Translations under genes and position numbers: made by a program
DNA from: Lolium rigidum
Lineage: Eukaryota > Streptophyta > Magnoliopsida > Poales > Poaceae
DNA: 64,000 nucleotides
Assembly: GCF_022539505.1 (NCBI RefSeq)
Contig: NC_061514.1
Coordinates: forward strand, 42,458,869 to 42,522,868
Reading direction: 5' to 3'
The notes under the pieces: generated by a model
Told to the model about the DNA's origin: nothing
The model's database searches: none
The model's input: the letters and a program-made list of their open reading frames with translations, nothing else
Shown: positions 10,278 through 21,159 of the stretch, in pieces
How the letters are laid out: each line of letters begins with the position of its first letter
Position numbering within the stretch: position 1 is the stretch's first letter

Positions 10278-10789
10278 AATATTTTAGCCAAGACTTGAAT
10301 GGAAGGGCCCCGCAAAAAAATGGGTTGGCTCGGGGATTCCATGCAAACAACGGGAGAGACTTAGGTAGGATCAGATAGAATCTACGAGATCGATTTTTTG
10401 AATACAAGAAACATGTTCAAATATTCTCAAAAAAGTGATAACACACATCTATGTTATATATGCAACACTAAAAATTGCTACTTCAAATTTGACCTACATT
10501 TATAGATCCAAAAAACATAAGTTTGGGAGTGAATATAGTGTGAAATACTATTCACCACCCAAGGTTTACACCATTGACAACAGAATTTATCTTTTTTTCT
10601 TCTTCTAAATGTAGGTAGAGTTTTGAGCTGTTTTTTAGTTGTAAATACAGACTATAGGTATGTTGTAAACTTTTTTTCTGATTTTTCTTTTGCATTTTGT
10701 AAATATGATTTTTATGAACTGATCCTATGATAACACCTAATGAGCTGATCCTATACAAGTCTCCCCACACAACAACGGACGTGGACTTG
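10278..10789. other. No recognised feature
   Basis: AT-rich sequence separating the two LINE segments. It may be a small insertion within the LINE or deleted LINE sequence. No TIR, TSD or ORF is evident. Confidence 0.4.
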
Positions 10790-11620
10790 TTCTATGCTGT
10801 CACTACCATCACAGTTGGTGATAGGCAAAAGCAGCTTTTTGGGAGGATCCAGGGCTAAATTAGAGGAAGCCTAAAAAAGTTGTCCCCTTATCTTTTGCAG
10901 TCTCCAAAAATAAAATGTGGTGTGTTAAATTGGCCTTAAATAATAATGCTTGGGTCTCCATGCTCACAATGGGAGAATATTTCTCCATGGCTAACCGCTC
11001 ATGTGACGCAATTCATTGACCTATGGATCCAACTCTGACAAGTTCACCTCACCCCTCTTGTTGCGGACAAGATCACGTAGAACCTTTCGGTATGTGGCAT
11101 GTACTCGGCAAAGTACACATGCAAGGTTTAAAAAGATGGGGCCACATCAACTTCCATGCACATGATGATTTGGAACATCTGGGCTCCTAGATAAGTGAAA
11201 TTATTCTTCGCTTGCCATCCAAAATAAGCTTGGAAATGTGAGGGTGGCCAAAGCGTGGCACATGTCCTTTTTCCACAAGAGCACCGGAATCAGTCACACA
11301 TCTTTTCGTTCAGTGCTGTTTCACCTCTAGGCTTTGGGGGATAAGAGAAGATCATACACTAAATTGACCCCTCACAATGGCCGACGCAAAACATTCTTGA
11401 ATGGTGGTTCAACATGTCGACCCGGAAAGCCTTGGCCTCCCTCACCCTCCTCACTTCTTGGGAAATTTGGAACGGACATAGGGCCGGTGTCTTCAACAAC
11501 AAGCATGATTCTCCATTTGCTCTTCTAGAAAGATTAAATCGGGGGCCTCACATTGGTCACCGTGGGGGCAAATAGATTGAGCGAGATCATACCTAGAGAG
11601 TAGAAACTTTTGAATCACAA
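10790..11620 (+). pseudogene. LINE ORF2 C-terminal part with zf-RVT-like region
   Basis: The plus-strand translation in changing frames gives VDLFYAVTTITVG, DKITWNLSVCGMYSA, MIWNIWAP, VKLFFACHP, and near the end WWFNMSTRKALASLTLLTSWEIWN. The last belongs to the zf-RVT and C-terminal region of grass LINEs, usually EWW...RK...S...L..WEIW. Many stops and indels are present. It is in the same orientation as the RT fragment at 9866 and probably belongs to the same insertion. Confidence 0.7.
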
Positions 11621-11694
11621 TTTTATTTTCTTGTCAAACTCGTCTTAATTTTAATTAGTAGATATGGGTAAAGCATTTGCCCCTATTCCCAAAG

Positions 11695-11880
11695 AAACTA
11701 GGCATACTACCTAATAAGTTGTTGTGGGACAAGGCAAGCACCTCTAAATGATATTGTGTGTGTAAAAAATGTGGTTATGCGATAATGCTCGTGTCAAGGT
11801 CACAGCAAGAGCGCATCAGCTCTTTCAATTGGACCAGAGGTGCCCATCCAGGAATATTGACATCAATAACTACTTAACTA
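11695..11880 (-). pseudogene. LRR-RLP fragment, copy C
   Basis: Homologous to copies A and B (GGCATACTACCTAATAAGTTGTTG, CAGCTCTTTCAATTGGACCAG, CCATCCAGGAATATTGACATCAATAAC). It stops at ACTTAACTA (11872-11880). The same 9 bp restart the RLP homology at 35224, so copy C and the piece at 35224-35520 are two halves of one RLP fragment, separated by the AP2-carrying transposon and everything inserted into it. Confidence 0.75.
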
Positions 11881-12169
11881 ACTCATTTGGCGAAAGACTT
11901 TTTCAGACGAGCAATCGTATCCCAAGTTAGGTCACATATAAGGACGCCTCGCAAAGGTTCCCATTTTCTGATTTAACTGTGCTCAAAATGGGCCCACATG
12001 AAATGACGTTCCGACAAACATTGAGAAACATGCGAACTAGGAGATATTTAAGAAACCAGACACAAGCAAACTAAAAACTGAAAATAACTAGACACACTCG
12101 AACTTAACACTGGTTCAGAAATGTAGATAGCCACACCATGTAGATAGACAAAAAAAAACTAATGCCAGA

Positions 12170-15100
12170 CAATATCGAAATCACTTTCGGTGTCTATGAC
12201 GCGGTTGACTCGATGATGTCTGGCCACCTCCTAGAGTTCTTGTCGAGCGTCGACGCCTCTCCTTTGTCGTACTCCTCTAGAATGACGGCCTTCCTCCGCC
12301 TCTTCTCCGCCCTCACCGCTCCCCCCTCCACCTTTTTATGCTCCCAAAATGCGCACATGGCTTGCACGTCTTCAGGATGGTCTCCCAGCAACTGTGCCAT
12401 GAACTGCTCGTCCTCCTCGGTGATGGCAATCCGCCGCTTCCCTTGGCGGTGGCATCGCGCATCTGGGAAGTAGTTGTAAACACCCGGATTTTTAAGTCCA
12501 GATGCCTATTATGCCATTCCTCGCAATCCCAGGAATAGTATTGTTGCGAGGCATAATAATTGAATATAATAGAGTCATCATTTATTACAACGCATAATCG
12601 TCTTACACTTGGAGATCACATGATCCAATGTTACAATAGTAGCTGATCTATTGATCAACGAACACACAAATAGCGGAAGCGGAGTAGTAGTGGATTCTCT
12701 AATCCACAGGCCAACGCTTGACGTCAGGAGCGGTCCTAGTTGTCGTAGACGTTCTGTGGTCCATCCTCTTCGTACTGCTGCTCTCCTTCATAGTCTGGCC
12801 ATTTGAATAGCCAGGGACAAAGCCATGAGTACTTTAAAGTACTCGCAAACTAAATACTGGTGTAAGTGCTATCAGTTTTATTAAGGGGATGCTAAGCTCT
12901 AGGTTTATTTGCATAAAGCCAAGTTTAGTTCATAAACATTTAGTAAAGATGCTTGAATCGCTAGACTAACTTAAATGGGAACATTAGTGTCATTCCCACA
13001 ACTCTGTTGTGATTCAATTCAAAGTCACCGTTCACCTTTCAAATCACAAGTCACCCTTCACCTGTCACATTTTTGAAAATGGTCTGATGACGGAGTAGTA
13101 TGGCCTTTCCAATTGTCCGTAACCGTGGACGCGGCTATTCGAATAGTTCTACACTCTGCAGAGGTCGTACACTTGTGCCACAATATTTGCAATAATCCGT
13201 CAGGGTTAATCGGCCTCGATTTACCGCACTCCGTGCGCGGACTACCAACCATAACCTTTCACCTACATACCCTAGTATAGGCACCTCTCCCCATGAGCTT
13301 GGCCTCCCAGAGTGAAGACAGACGATCAGCCCGGGAACCGCACGAGGCTTGGGCCGGACATTCACCTCATTTCACGTCATTTCACATCATTTCAGATTTC
13401 TTTGGAGGCAGCCCTTGGCATAACCCCGATGACGCTTGTTTAGAGGGAACCCATACTAAGATACATAAACTTCCAGTTAAGCCCTTACCCATAATCAGGT
13501 ATTGTGGGGGTACTTGCAAAATTGGAATGGTATCGCATCCGAACCCAACCATCAGTTTTTGTAAAGTCCACCATGTCCTTCACAAGTCACATTCACCTTC
13601 AAAATCTTTCAATAGAATGACTCATCATTCCAAGGTTTTCAAAGTCATTTCATTTCATAAGTTCCCATCTAGAGTAGTCAATTTTATTGGTTAGCACTAG
13701 CAACTAATCATGAGGGGTGCTATCTAGCTTTCATCGCTCTAGACTAAATTTGATGATCTTGTTCTAATCTAGACCAAGTGAATCATGAATCAAAAAGTAA
13801 ACTTTGATAAACAAAAAGCATTAAAGCTTGTAAAGTAAATCCTGGGATGGGATCATTAAGCATAAAGTAAAAAGTGGTGGTGCCTTGCTCTTGTAGAGCT
13901 TTGCACTTAGCAAGAATATTAGCTTGCCACAATATATCTTATATTAGTCTTACTTGCATGGGTGAAAGCCTGTACTAAGATAACTAGCATTAGAATAGCC
14001 TGCAACAGTCTAGCTTGCATTGGTAATTGCAATACTATAGCTTGCCTTGATTGGTGAGGTGATCAAAGTTCTCGTCTTCTCCTTCTGAGTAGAAGAACTC
14101 CTCCTCTTGATAGTCTCCGGTACTAGCGTCTATAAACGAACACGAGAATACAATCACCAAACAAAACTTATGGGCTAGACTAATCACACAAATAGCTCAC
14201 ACCAATTATTCTAACATCACCACATTATTCACTTGTTAGTTGACTTGGTTTTCCTTTAAAGAAAAATAGTTTCCTCTCATTACAAATATTAATTTAATGT
14301 CCCATTTAGTTCTTTGAGAAATAATTTCCTCTCATTGAAATATTTATTAAGGTTTCTATTTATTAATTTCTCTTCTTCTTTTTTTTTGAACTTTGTTAAG
14401 ATTGAATCTCCTCAATTGACAAGGTATGATCACCTGTTGACTAAGGTCAACACTTCACACTTATCCTTTGAGAGATATGACTTAAATGAGGATATACACC
14501 TCATGCAAGGTAATATTATCTTATTAAGAGGTTAATACCCTTTATTCATACAACATGAGGTTTATTATATTAAGATCATTACCTTATGTTGACTTTACTT
14601 GGGACAAAGATTTAAATGAGACCCATACATCTCATATGATTTAATAAGGGTTTGGAAATACTTTAATTACTAGGATACAAATGATTTAATATTTTCAAAT
14701 GGAACATATGGGTTATGAAGACTAGTGTCCTCTCCCCATATATTTTAAATTCTACTTGGATTTAAGATTCTTATGTGAGCAAATATGAACCATGCAACCA
14801 GGGTCATCACCTTGCTTTTAGAGCACATTGGAAAGTGATTTAATTTAGATGATATAGCTCATACAATTTTTAATCATGGTAATGATTTAATATCCTCAAA
14901 CCAAACATATGAGCACCTAAATTACTAGAGTCTCTACCTTAATTTGAATTGTTTGTGACAAGGTTTAAATGAGAGAGACACTCCCATATGATTTATTAAT
15001 AGTTTTGGGACAATACTCTTGACTATGAATAGCCATATAGTGCTTTAATTAAACTAGGCCATGATCCTTCAAAGTAAGCAGGACATATTTTTGTAGAAAC

Positions 15101-18100
15101 AATTAATACAAGTGTAATGTGATTTATAGGAGTTGGAATTAACTAAAAAGCATTTGTGGTTGATTTTTAATAATTATTCTAAGGCAGAAAAGTCCCTGTC
15201 TTGTTTATTTTCCTACTTTAATTCTAGGATTCAATCTAGTGGCATGTTGTAGATAAAATTCTAAGCTTTCCAAATATATAAAATTTATAAAATTTGGCCC
15301 AGTGGATTTGTAGTTATTAATTTTCTAACAAAGCATCTGAGAGACATTTGAATTAATTGAGTTAAATTGAATTTGAATATTTGGGCCTGCGCGGGAAACG
15401 AATCGGGCCGAAAGATTCAAAAACGCAGCAGGCCAGCCCAGTAACGCTTCAGCGCGCCACGGGCCAACTGACAGGGTAGGACCTGCGCGTCAGTGACTTA
15501 TCTCCACCGAAACGGTATGGCTAACCTGGGTCGTGCGATCGGAGGAGGATCCAACGGCAGAGGTGCGTCGTCGTCGTCGACGAGATGCAGATGCGGGCAC
15601 GGCGGAGGTAGGGGGTCGACGGCGAGCTGGGACTCCGGCGAGGGGCGGCGCTGGTGCTAGGCGGCGTTGTCGACGAAGAGGAGTCGCCTGGTACCGGTGG
15701 CGTCTCCAATGGTGGCCGAAATCGTCGTGTCGATCTACGGCGGTCTCCGGCGGTCGACGGAGCAATTGGAGCTATCTGCGGCCTAATCGAAGGGGAGCTG
15801 GCGTTGAGGAGGTTCAGGAGAGGGAGTGGAGCAGGTTTGGTGTGGGAGGGGAAGGCTGAGGGGGTCGCTATTTATAGGGCGAAGCGGTGGCCGTGGCGGA
15901 GCGGCAGGTCGTCGATGGCGCCGGCGATCCAGGACGCGAAGGGGCAAGGGCATGGGCGCAGGAGGTAGGCGACGCCTAGGGGATGCTCAACGTGTAGCTA
16001 GCTCAGAGAGAGAGGGATGGGGTAGCTCCCGTTCATTGCTCGACGGGTACGGTACTGGCGGCAATGGCGTCGATCATGGCGACGACGATAGGTCGTCCGC
16101 GAGCTAGGGCTCGTGTCTACGGGGTAGAGGTGATCATGGCGAAGCTGGGTGCAAAGGTACGGCTGCAGGGATGGGCTGAGGCGACGGCACACGCGCGGGC
16201 TCTGGCGCGTCCAGGACGGTGTCCATGCGCGCTCTGGCGCGCCATGACCGACATGGGCGCGTCTGGGCGTGCTGGATTCTGGCCAATGCCGAGCTTGGGC
16301 GAGCTCGAGCCGTGCACCATCATGATCAGCAAGGGTATGGGAATGTACTGGACATGATCATTACCAGAGAGAAGGGCCAGAGAGAAGAGAGAGGTGAGGG
16401 TGGCCGGTATGGGCACGGCATGGATGCAAGGGTGCATTCCCTCCATTTTCTCCATGGCTGCAGTACAGGAGAGGGTGCAGGGGTGGTACAGGAACACTCA
16501 TGATCAATGATCAAGTGGATTTTGGTCATGGACCAGAGGTTAAAAGGATGTATGTCAAATTGAAATTGATGCCTGCAAGGTGTTTGAGAGAATGGCCGCA
16601 AGAACTTTTTGGTCAAATTTTGGAACTCTTTTTGGTGTATCTCAAACACATAATTAATGTGATATATTGGTGGTGGTGGGGATCATTTTGGTGGTGGTTT
16701 GCAAAGATTCCAAAAGTGGGGTGATCTTCTCCCTATTTCAAAGTCCCTACTTGTCTCCTTTGTTCTGGTCAACCTAGTCAAAGTTAGCAGGGGTGGTCAA
16801 CATCAAAGTTGTTGACTTTGACATGGTCTTGGATGAGGTGTCAATGGTTGACCAAGTGTAGTTTAATAAAGAATAAAACCAGAGGGGTAAAGTGAGGAAC
16901 ATGTTAAAAAGTGCACATATGACCATGATCATATGTGAGATGGTTTTGAGATTTGTTTGGATTTGATTCTGGTTTCTTTGGTGCATTTGGGTTTGTTTAA
17001 GACATAAAAGTGTTTTAGAGACCAAAGATCAAGCAATGGTAGCCTTTGGTGATGATTTGCAAAATTGTCCTATGTGTATGTGAGTGAATAAATAGGATTT
17101 TCTCACCATTTGCTTTCTCTCTATTGGATTTGACTTTTCTTTAATCCAGAGTGATTCTTATTAGTTTAGAAACATTTTACAAGCATTGAAACCATTCCAA
17201 AAGGTCTAGTTCAAGGATTTGCAAAAATGGCCAATAAACACATAAGAGGTGATTTTCCATTTTTGTTTATTCTTATATTTTGTTTCCCTTGCTCTACTTG
17301 AGCATGGGTTAGGATCAAATTAGGGTGAGATTAAGTTTAGAGAAGTTTTCACACCATTTGGTCAAGGTTAAAAGGCATAAGGCAAATAATTGGGTAAATT
17401 GGTGATGTGCCACATATGCCTCTATGCATAGGTTGCCTTAGATTGTTAATTTGTTTTGGCTTGACTCAATTGAGGTTATTGAGTGTTGAGGTGGTATAGA
17501 GAGATGATCCAACCATTTACAACATGCCTTAGGGTTAAGATTCTCAAATCCATAAATGTGCATTTTTCTCTCATATGCCTCTATGGCATGTTTATTTTCT
17601 TTTTTATTTTCTTTGATTTCAACTTGGGTTTGATGTAATAAGTACTAGGTAAGGTGTATGAAGGTGTTCCAACCTTCTAACCAAGTAGAAAAGTTTTAGG
17701 ATAAAGATTTACCAAGAATAACCATAGGCACATATGTCCCTTTCTTATTTAATTTCAATTCTTTTTATTCATTTTCTATTGGATGGTGAATAAAAGAATG
17801 GGGCTTAGGGTTTAGGGAGATTTATTAAATGGTTTACCATTAGTGAGAAAATTAGGATGAGTAGTAGTCAAGATTTGCCTACTAGGCTTTATGCCCACAG
17901 ATGTCTTTTTTTTTGTTTCTTCTTATTTGACCTAGTGAGTAGTTGAGGTTAGAGTTTAGGGTGTTAGAAACTATGTTGAAAGAAGTAATCAAACAATCAT
18001 GGCAATAACACAAGTATTAAACCAGGTCACTATGTGTCCAACTAAATTTAATAAAAGTTTTTGTTAGTTCCAAAATTTGGTAATTGGAAAAATTCATTTC

Positions 18101-18412
18101 CTTTATTTTTCACTTTTTGGGGTGTTACAGTAGTGTAGCAGCGTAGAGATACTTTCGGATTCCGCCAGAGACCTGACCTCCGGGAAGTTCATGTGGTGGC
18201 GCGGCCGGGCAAATCTCCAAGCCACGGCATCGTATTCGATGGCAGACTCCTCCCGCGCGTTGAAGGTGCTGATCCACCTGTGCATTTCGGCGGTGGTGAT
18301 TTCTACCACAAAAATCCACCCCCCCCCCCCGCCGCAAGCGAACTCCAACGAAGCCAGTTGAGCTCAGGTTGGCGCAGCAACGAGTAGGCATCTCGATGGC
18401 TACAGGACACAT
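12170..18412 (-). pseudogene. AP2-like gene inside a transposon, split by a solo LTR
   Basis: The N-terminal part (18412 down to about 18135) contains GFVGVR in one frame. After a frameshift at a long C tract (about 18320-18333) another frame reads VEITTAEMHRWISTF, EYDAVAWRFARP and MNFPEV. AP2/ERF domains share GVR, AEI, W..TF, YD.AAW and MNFPE in this order. The C-terminal part (12474 down to 12170) continues with RQGKRRIAITEEDEQFMAQLL, ALCFW-like MCAFWEHKK and a Lys/Arg-rich segment, ending in ESTAS and a stop. AP2-like ORFs with such a tail are carried by transposons in Triticeae (recollection, not checked). The solo LTR duplicates GTAGT at the split. The gene is dead. Confidence 0.65.
12475..18129. 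repeat. Large solo LTR, 5.66 kb
   Basis: Starts TGTAAACACCC and ends GGGTGTTACA, short inverted ends as in LTRs, with a 5-bp target duplication GTAGT (12470-12474 and 18130-18134). There is no internal copy of the terminal sequence, no primer-binding site with gag-pol, and no long conserved ORF, so it is best read as a solo LTR of a long-LTR Gypsy family such as Sukkula (family name is a guess). Composition varies: mostly AT-rich, with a GC-rich block at about 15370-16520 that produces several chance ORFs. No gene is seen in the 5.6 kb. Confidence 0.75.
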
Positions 18413-19043
18413 ATGGCCCTGTGGAGTTGACGGTGGTGATGAGAGGGGTTGTTGGCAGTGGGGAACTGGTGTAGGGAAGAACTCAATGATGAACTACTTG
18501 TCAGATACATTGTTATATATAGCGGTGTGAGGGCGAAACAATGGCGGGAAAAAACAGTGAGAAGTAATTGGAGGGGAGAAAGTGTAGGGGAAAATAGGTG
18601 GGGATACCCTTTGCCGTGCGCCAGGGAAAAACACACGACAAAAGGGCTATGTGTTTTTCCCTGGCGCACGACAAAGAAAATGCGGGAAATTTCCCCCGCG
18701 TGGGAAACTTTAGGTAGGAAGAAACGGCGCGCACGGGAAAGCAGAGTTGATATGGCCCAAATTCTTTGCCCTGTGTCCACCGTGCCGTCGTAACGGCTCC
18801 GTTAACTGCAGCTCGAAAGGACACGTGGCTCGGCTCTTTTTCATGTTCTTTCTTGCCGTGTGTTTTATGTTCGCTTTGTTGTGTTCTTTTCTTTGAAGTG
18901 TGTTTTCTTCCCTGTTTGTCTGCCAGTGCCGTACGCCTTGTTACCGTGTACCTAGCTTTGCGGAACATGACAAAGGTGCACTTTGCCGTGTTCCGTGCTT
19001 TTGGCGCACGGCAAAGAGCCGAAGACACGGCAATGATGGATTT
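18413..19043. repeat. Subterminal TTTGCCGTG repeat region of the AP2-carrying transposon
   Basis: Contains CTTTGCCGTGCGCCAGGGAAAAACACACGACAAA followed closely by its near-inverse, GTGTTTTTCCCTGGCGCACGACAAAG, forming a strong hairpin at about 18608-18677. TTTGCCGTG, GCACGGCAAAG and ACACGGCAA recur at 18980-19035. No gene is seen here. Gypsy G1 interrupts the region at 19044, leaving the last 10 bp of the transposon beyond G1. Confidence 0.6.
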
Positions 19044-19758
19044 TGTCGTCGTGGCGAACGAACAGATGCCATGGGATGGCTTATCTTGGGGCCGAATGGA
19101 CGCTAGAGGATTCAGGGGAGGGTTTGTGACTAGATGGACGAACTTCCGGATGCTTTCCTCAAGAACTTGGCCAAGGCCAGAGGTAGAAGAAGAAAGGCAC
19201 AAGGATGAACTCGCTCTAGATCACCATGTTCATTGATCTCAAAACAGGTTACGGAGTTGTTCTCTCTACCGTGGATCCCCCGTATGAAAGAGGCTGCCCC
19301 CTCTCCTTATATAGGGGAGAGGGTGGCTTACAGAACAAGAAACCCTAATGGGATCTTCGACTAGACAAACTACTTTACAAAGATACTTTATAAAGCTACT
19401 TTAATCACAGATGACACCGGGGTCTTCTTTAAACAAGGAGGCTGACGTCCTTCGGCTTCTTTGACCGTCATCCTCCTCTTTGTCTTCTAGCCTTCGTTTA
19501 AAGCTACTTTGCTTAGCTCATCCTTGTCTTTTAGCTCCTGACGGAATCTCTGATCGGTCGGCCAGGCATGTTCTTCCTTCCCGTGCGCCGGTATCTTTCC
19601 TTCCTGGTTCCGGTATACCACTCTTGGGGATACCGGCTTAGCTTTACTTAGCCAAACTCTATTTTCTTATTCCGGCATGATCATTAAACCGGTATCTTGA
19701 AGGGTGAGACCATCCGGTACGGCATACCTTTGGCATACCGGGGGTCATCCCCCCAACA
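19044..19758 (-). repeat. G1 3' LTR
   Basis: 715 bp, plus-strand ends TGTCGTCGTGGCG and CCCCCCAACA. It matches 34497-35208 almost throughout, apart from a few substitutions and small indels. On the minus strand it contains CCTATATAAGG, a promoter TATA box inside the LTR. It is followed on its inner side by TTAGTCCCCGAAG, in reverse a purine-rich tract next to the 3' LTR. Confidence 0.9.
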
Positions 19759-20233
19759 TTAGTCCCCGAAGCTGGTATAGTCTGGCGGATTCTATCCAAC
19801 AGACCATGCCAGGTTCTCTCGTTCTTGCATACCGGTTTAATCTATCCGGCGCTCAACTTGGCTCCGGCATCTTTGCCCGGACTCATGCCTTCTCTCTTTG
19901 CAAGGCATTCTCCGGCAACTTTTCTTCCGGCATCTTGGTCATTAAGTATCTCCTCGACGAGGTCGAGAATATATCGGGTTCAGTGCCTGTCAAAGACATG
20001 CGCACTGTGACTGTCGCGCCAGTGTCAGTTGTCACTTCGTATTGACACTTGCGCGCCCATTTAATGCACCGCTGCAGATCCCACTCACCGCTTCGCATCC
20101 CGTGTGTGCCTCCGTGTGGCTTTCTCTTTTTCGCGTGTATCCGTACGCCACGTGGCGATCAGCGACGCAAACCGTCGCGGGCCGCGAGGCAACCCGCGTA
20201 TGCCCAGCGGTTTTCGGCCCACTAACTCTCTCC

Positions 20234-20241
20234 TTTATAAA
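20234..20241 (+). promoter_or_regulatory. TATA box of the G1 antisense gene
   Basis: TTTATAAA lies about 460 bp upstream of the antisense ATG at 20704. A pyrimidine-rich leader follows, with a likely 5'-UTR intron (donor AAG|GTCAGT near 20548). This suggests the antisense gene has its own promoter, separate from the LTR. Confidence 0.45.
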
Positions 20242-21159
20242 CTCAACTGCCCCTTCTTCTTCCTCTTCTTCGCATTCCCCTTCCTTCGCGCATAGTGCTC
20301 CTCGCCTCTACGCTCCTTCACCGCACTTCGTCCGCCGCTGCTCGCCTGAGTTTCGCCGCCCGGCGAACTTACGCCGCGCCTTCGCCGGACCTCGTCGTGC
20401 GGAGAGCTTCTGCAGCGTCTTCTTCAAGCGCGCTGCATTCTCGCTGCTTCTTGACCTTCACCGCCTCGCCGTCGGCAGAGCTCGTCGCCGGCCGCAGGTC
20501 CGTTCCTTCGCCGGGGAAAGTCTTCCTCAACTACTGCGACGCTCAAGGTCAGTTCCAATCTTGCTTTGCTCGCCATTTGCTCGCTTTTCAGATCTGGGGT
20601 CTACGGTGTTCTTATTTCTTCCTTTTTCTTTGGCTTTTCTCTTACTCGTAGATCTTCGCGCGGGGTTCAAGTGTGGGATTTCTGTTTCTTTCGCCTCCAC
20701 CCAATGTCTGACGAGGAATCTTCCTCCGCATCTTCCTCTTCTTCTTCCGCTAGACATAGCGAACAATCTTCCGGCGAATCTATATCTTCAGATTCGATGA
20801 AGACAGATTCCGGCAACCAGCAGGAATCCGGTAGTCAGCAAAGTTCCGGTAGCCATCAAGATGCCGGTAGCCCTCAAGATGCCGGTAGCCATCTAGAATC
20901 CGGTAGCTCTAGCCAAGCATCCGGCAGCCACCTTGGAGCGAGTAGCTCTGGTGAGACCTCGAGTAGCTCTAGCTAATCATCTGGCGAAGAGCCTTCCCCA
21001 ATCACCCGCGGAGCCTGGATGGGCTCCAATGTTACTAAGTATGAGATCGACTGGTTATACCGGTCCCGCAGGATTCCGGAAGGAGTCACTTGCCGGATTC
21101 CTGATGATGAAATAGTACCGGAACCTCAGGACGGCGAACGCGTTGTTTTTCTTGCTCAC

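Noticed and set aside
15490..16520. Several overlapping open frames on both strands.
   Set aside because: They fall in the GC-rich block of the solo LTR, have Arg/Pro/Gly-biased composition, and match no domain; open frames are expected by chance in GC-rich DNA.
18513..19202. A 229-codon minus-strand frame over the TTTGCCGTG repeats.
   Set aside because: It crosses the transposon hairpins and runs into the G1 LTR, so it cannot be one gene.
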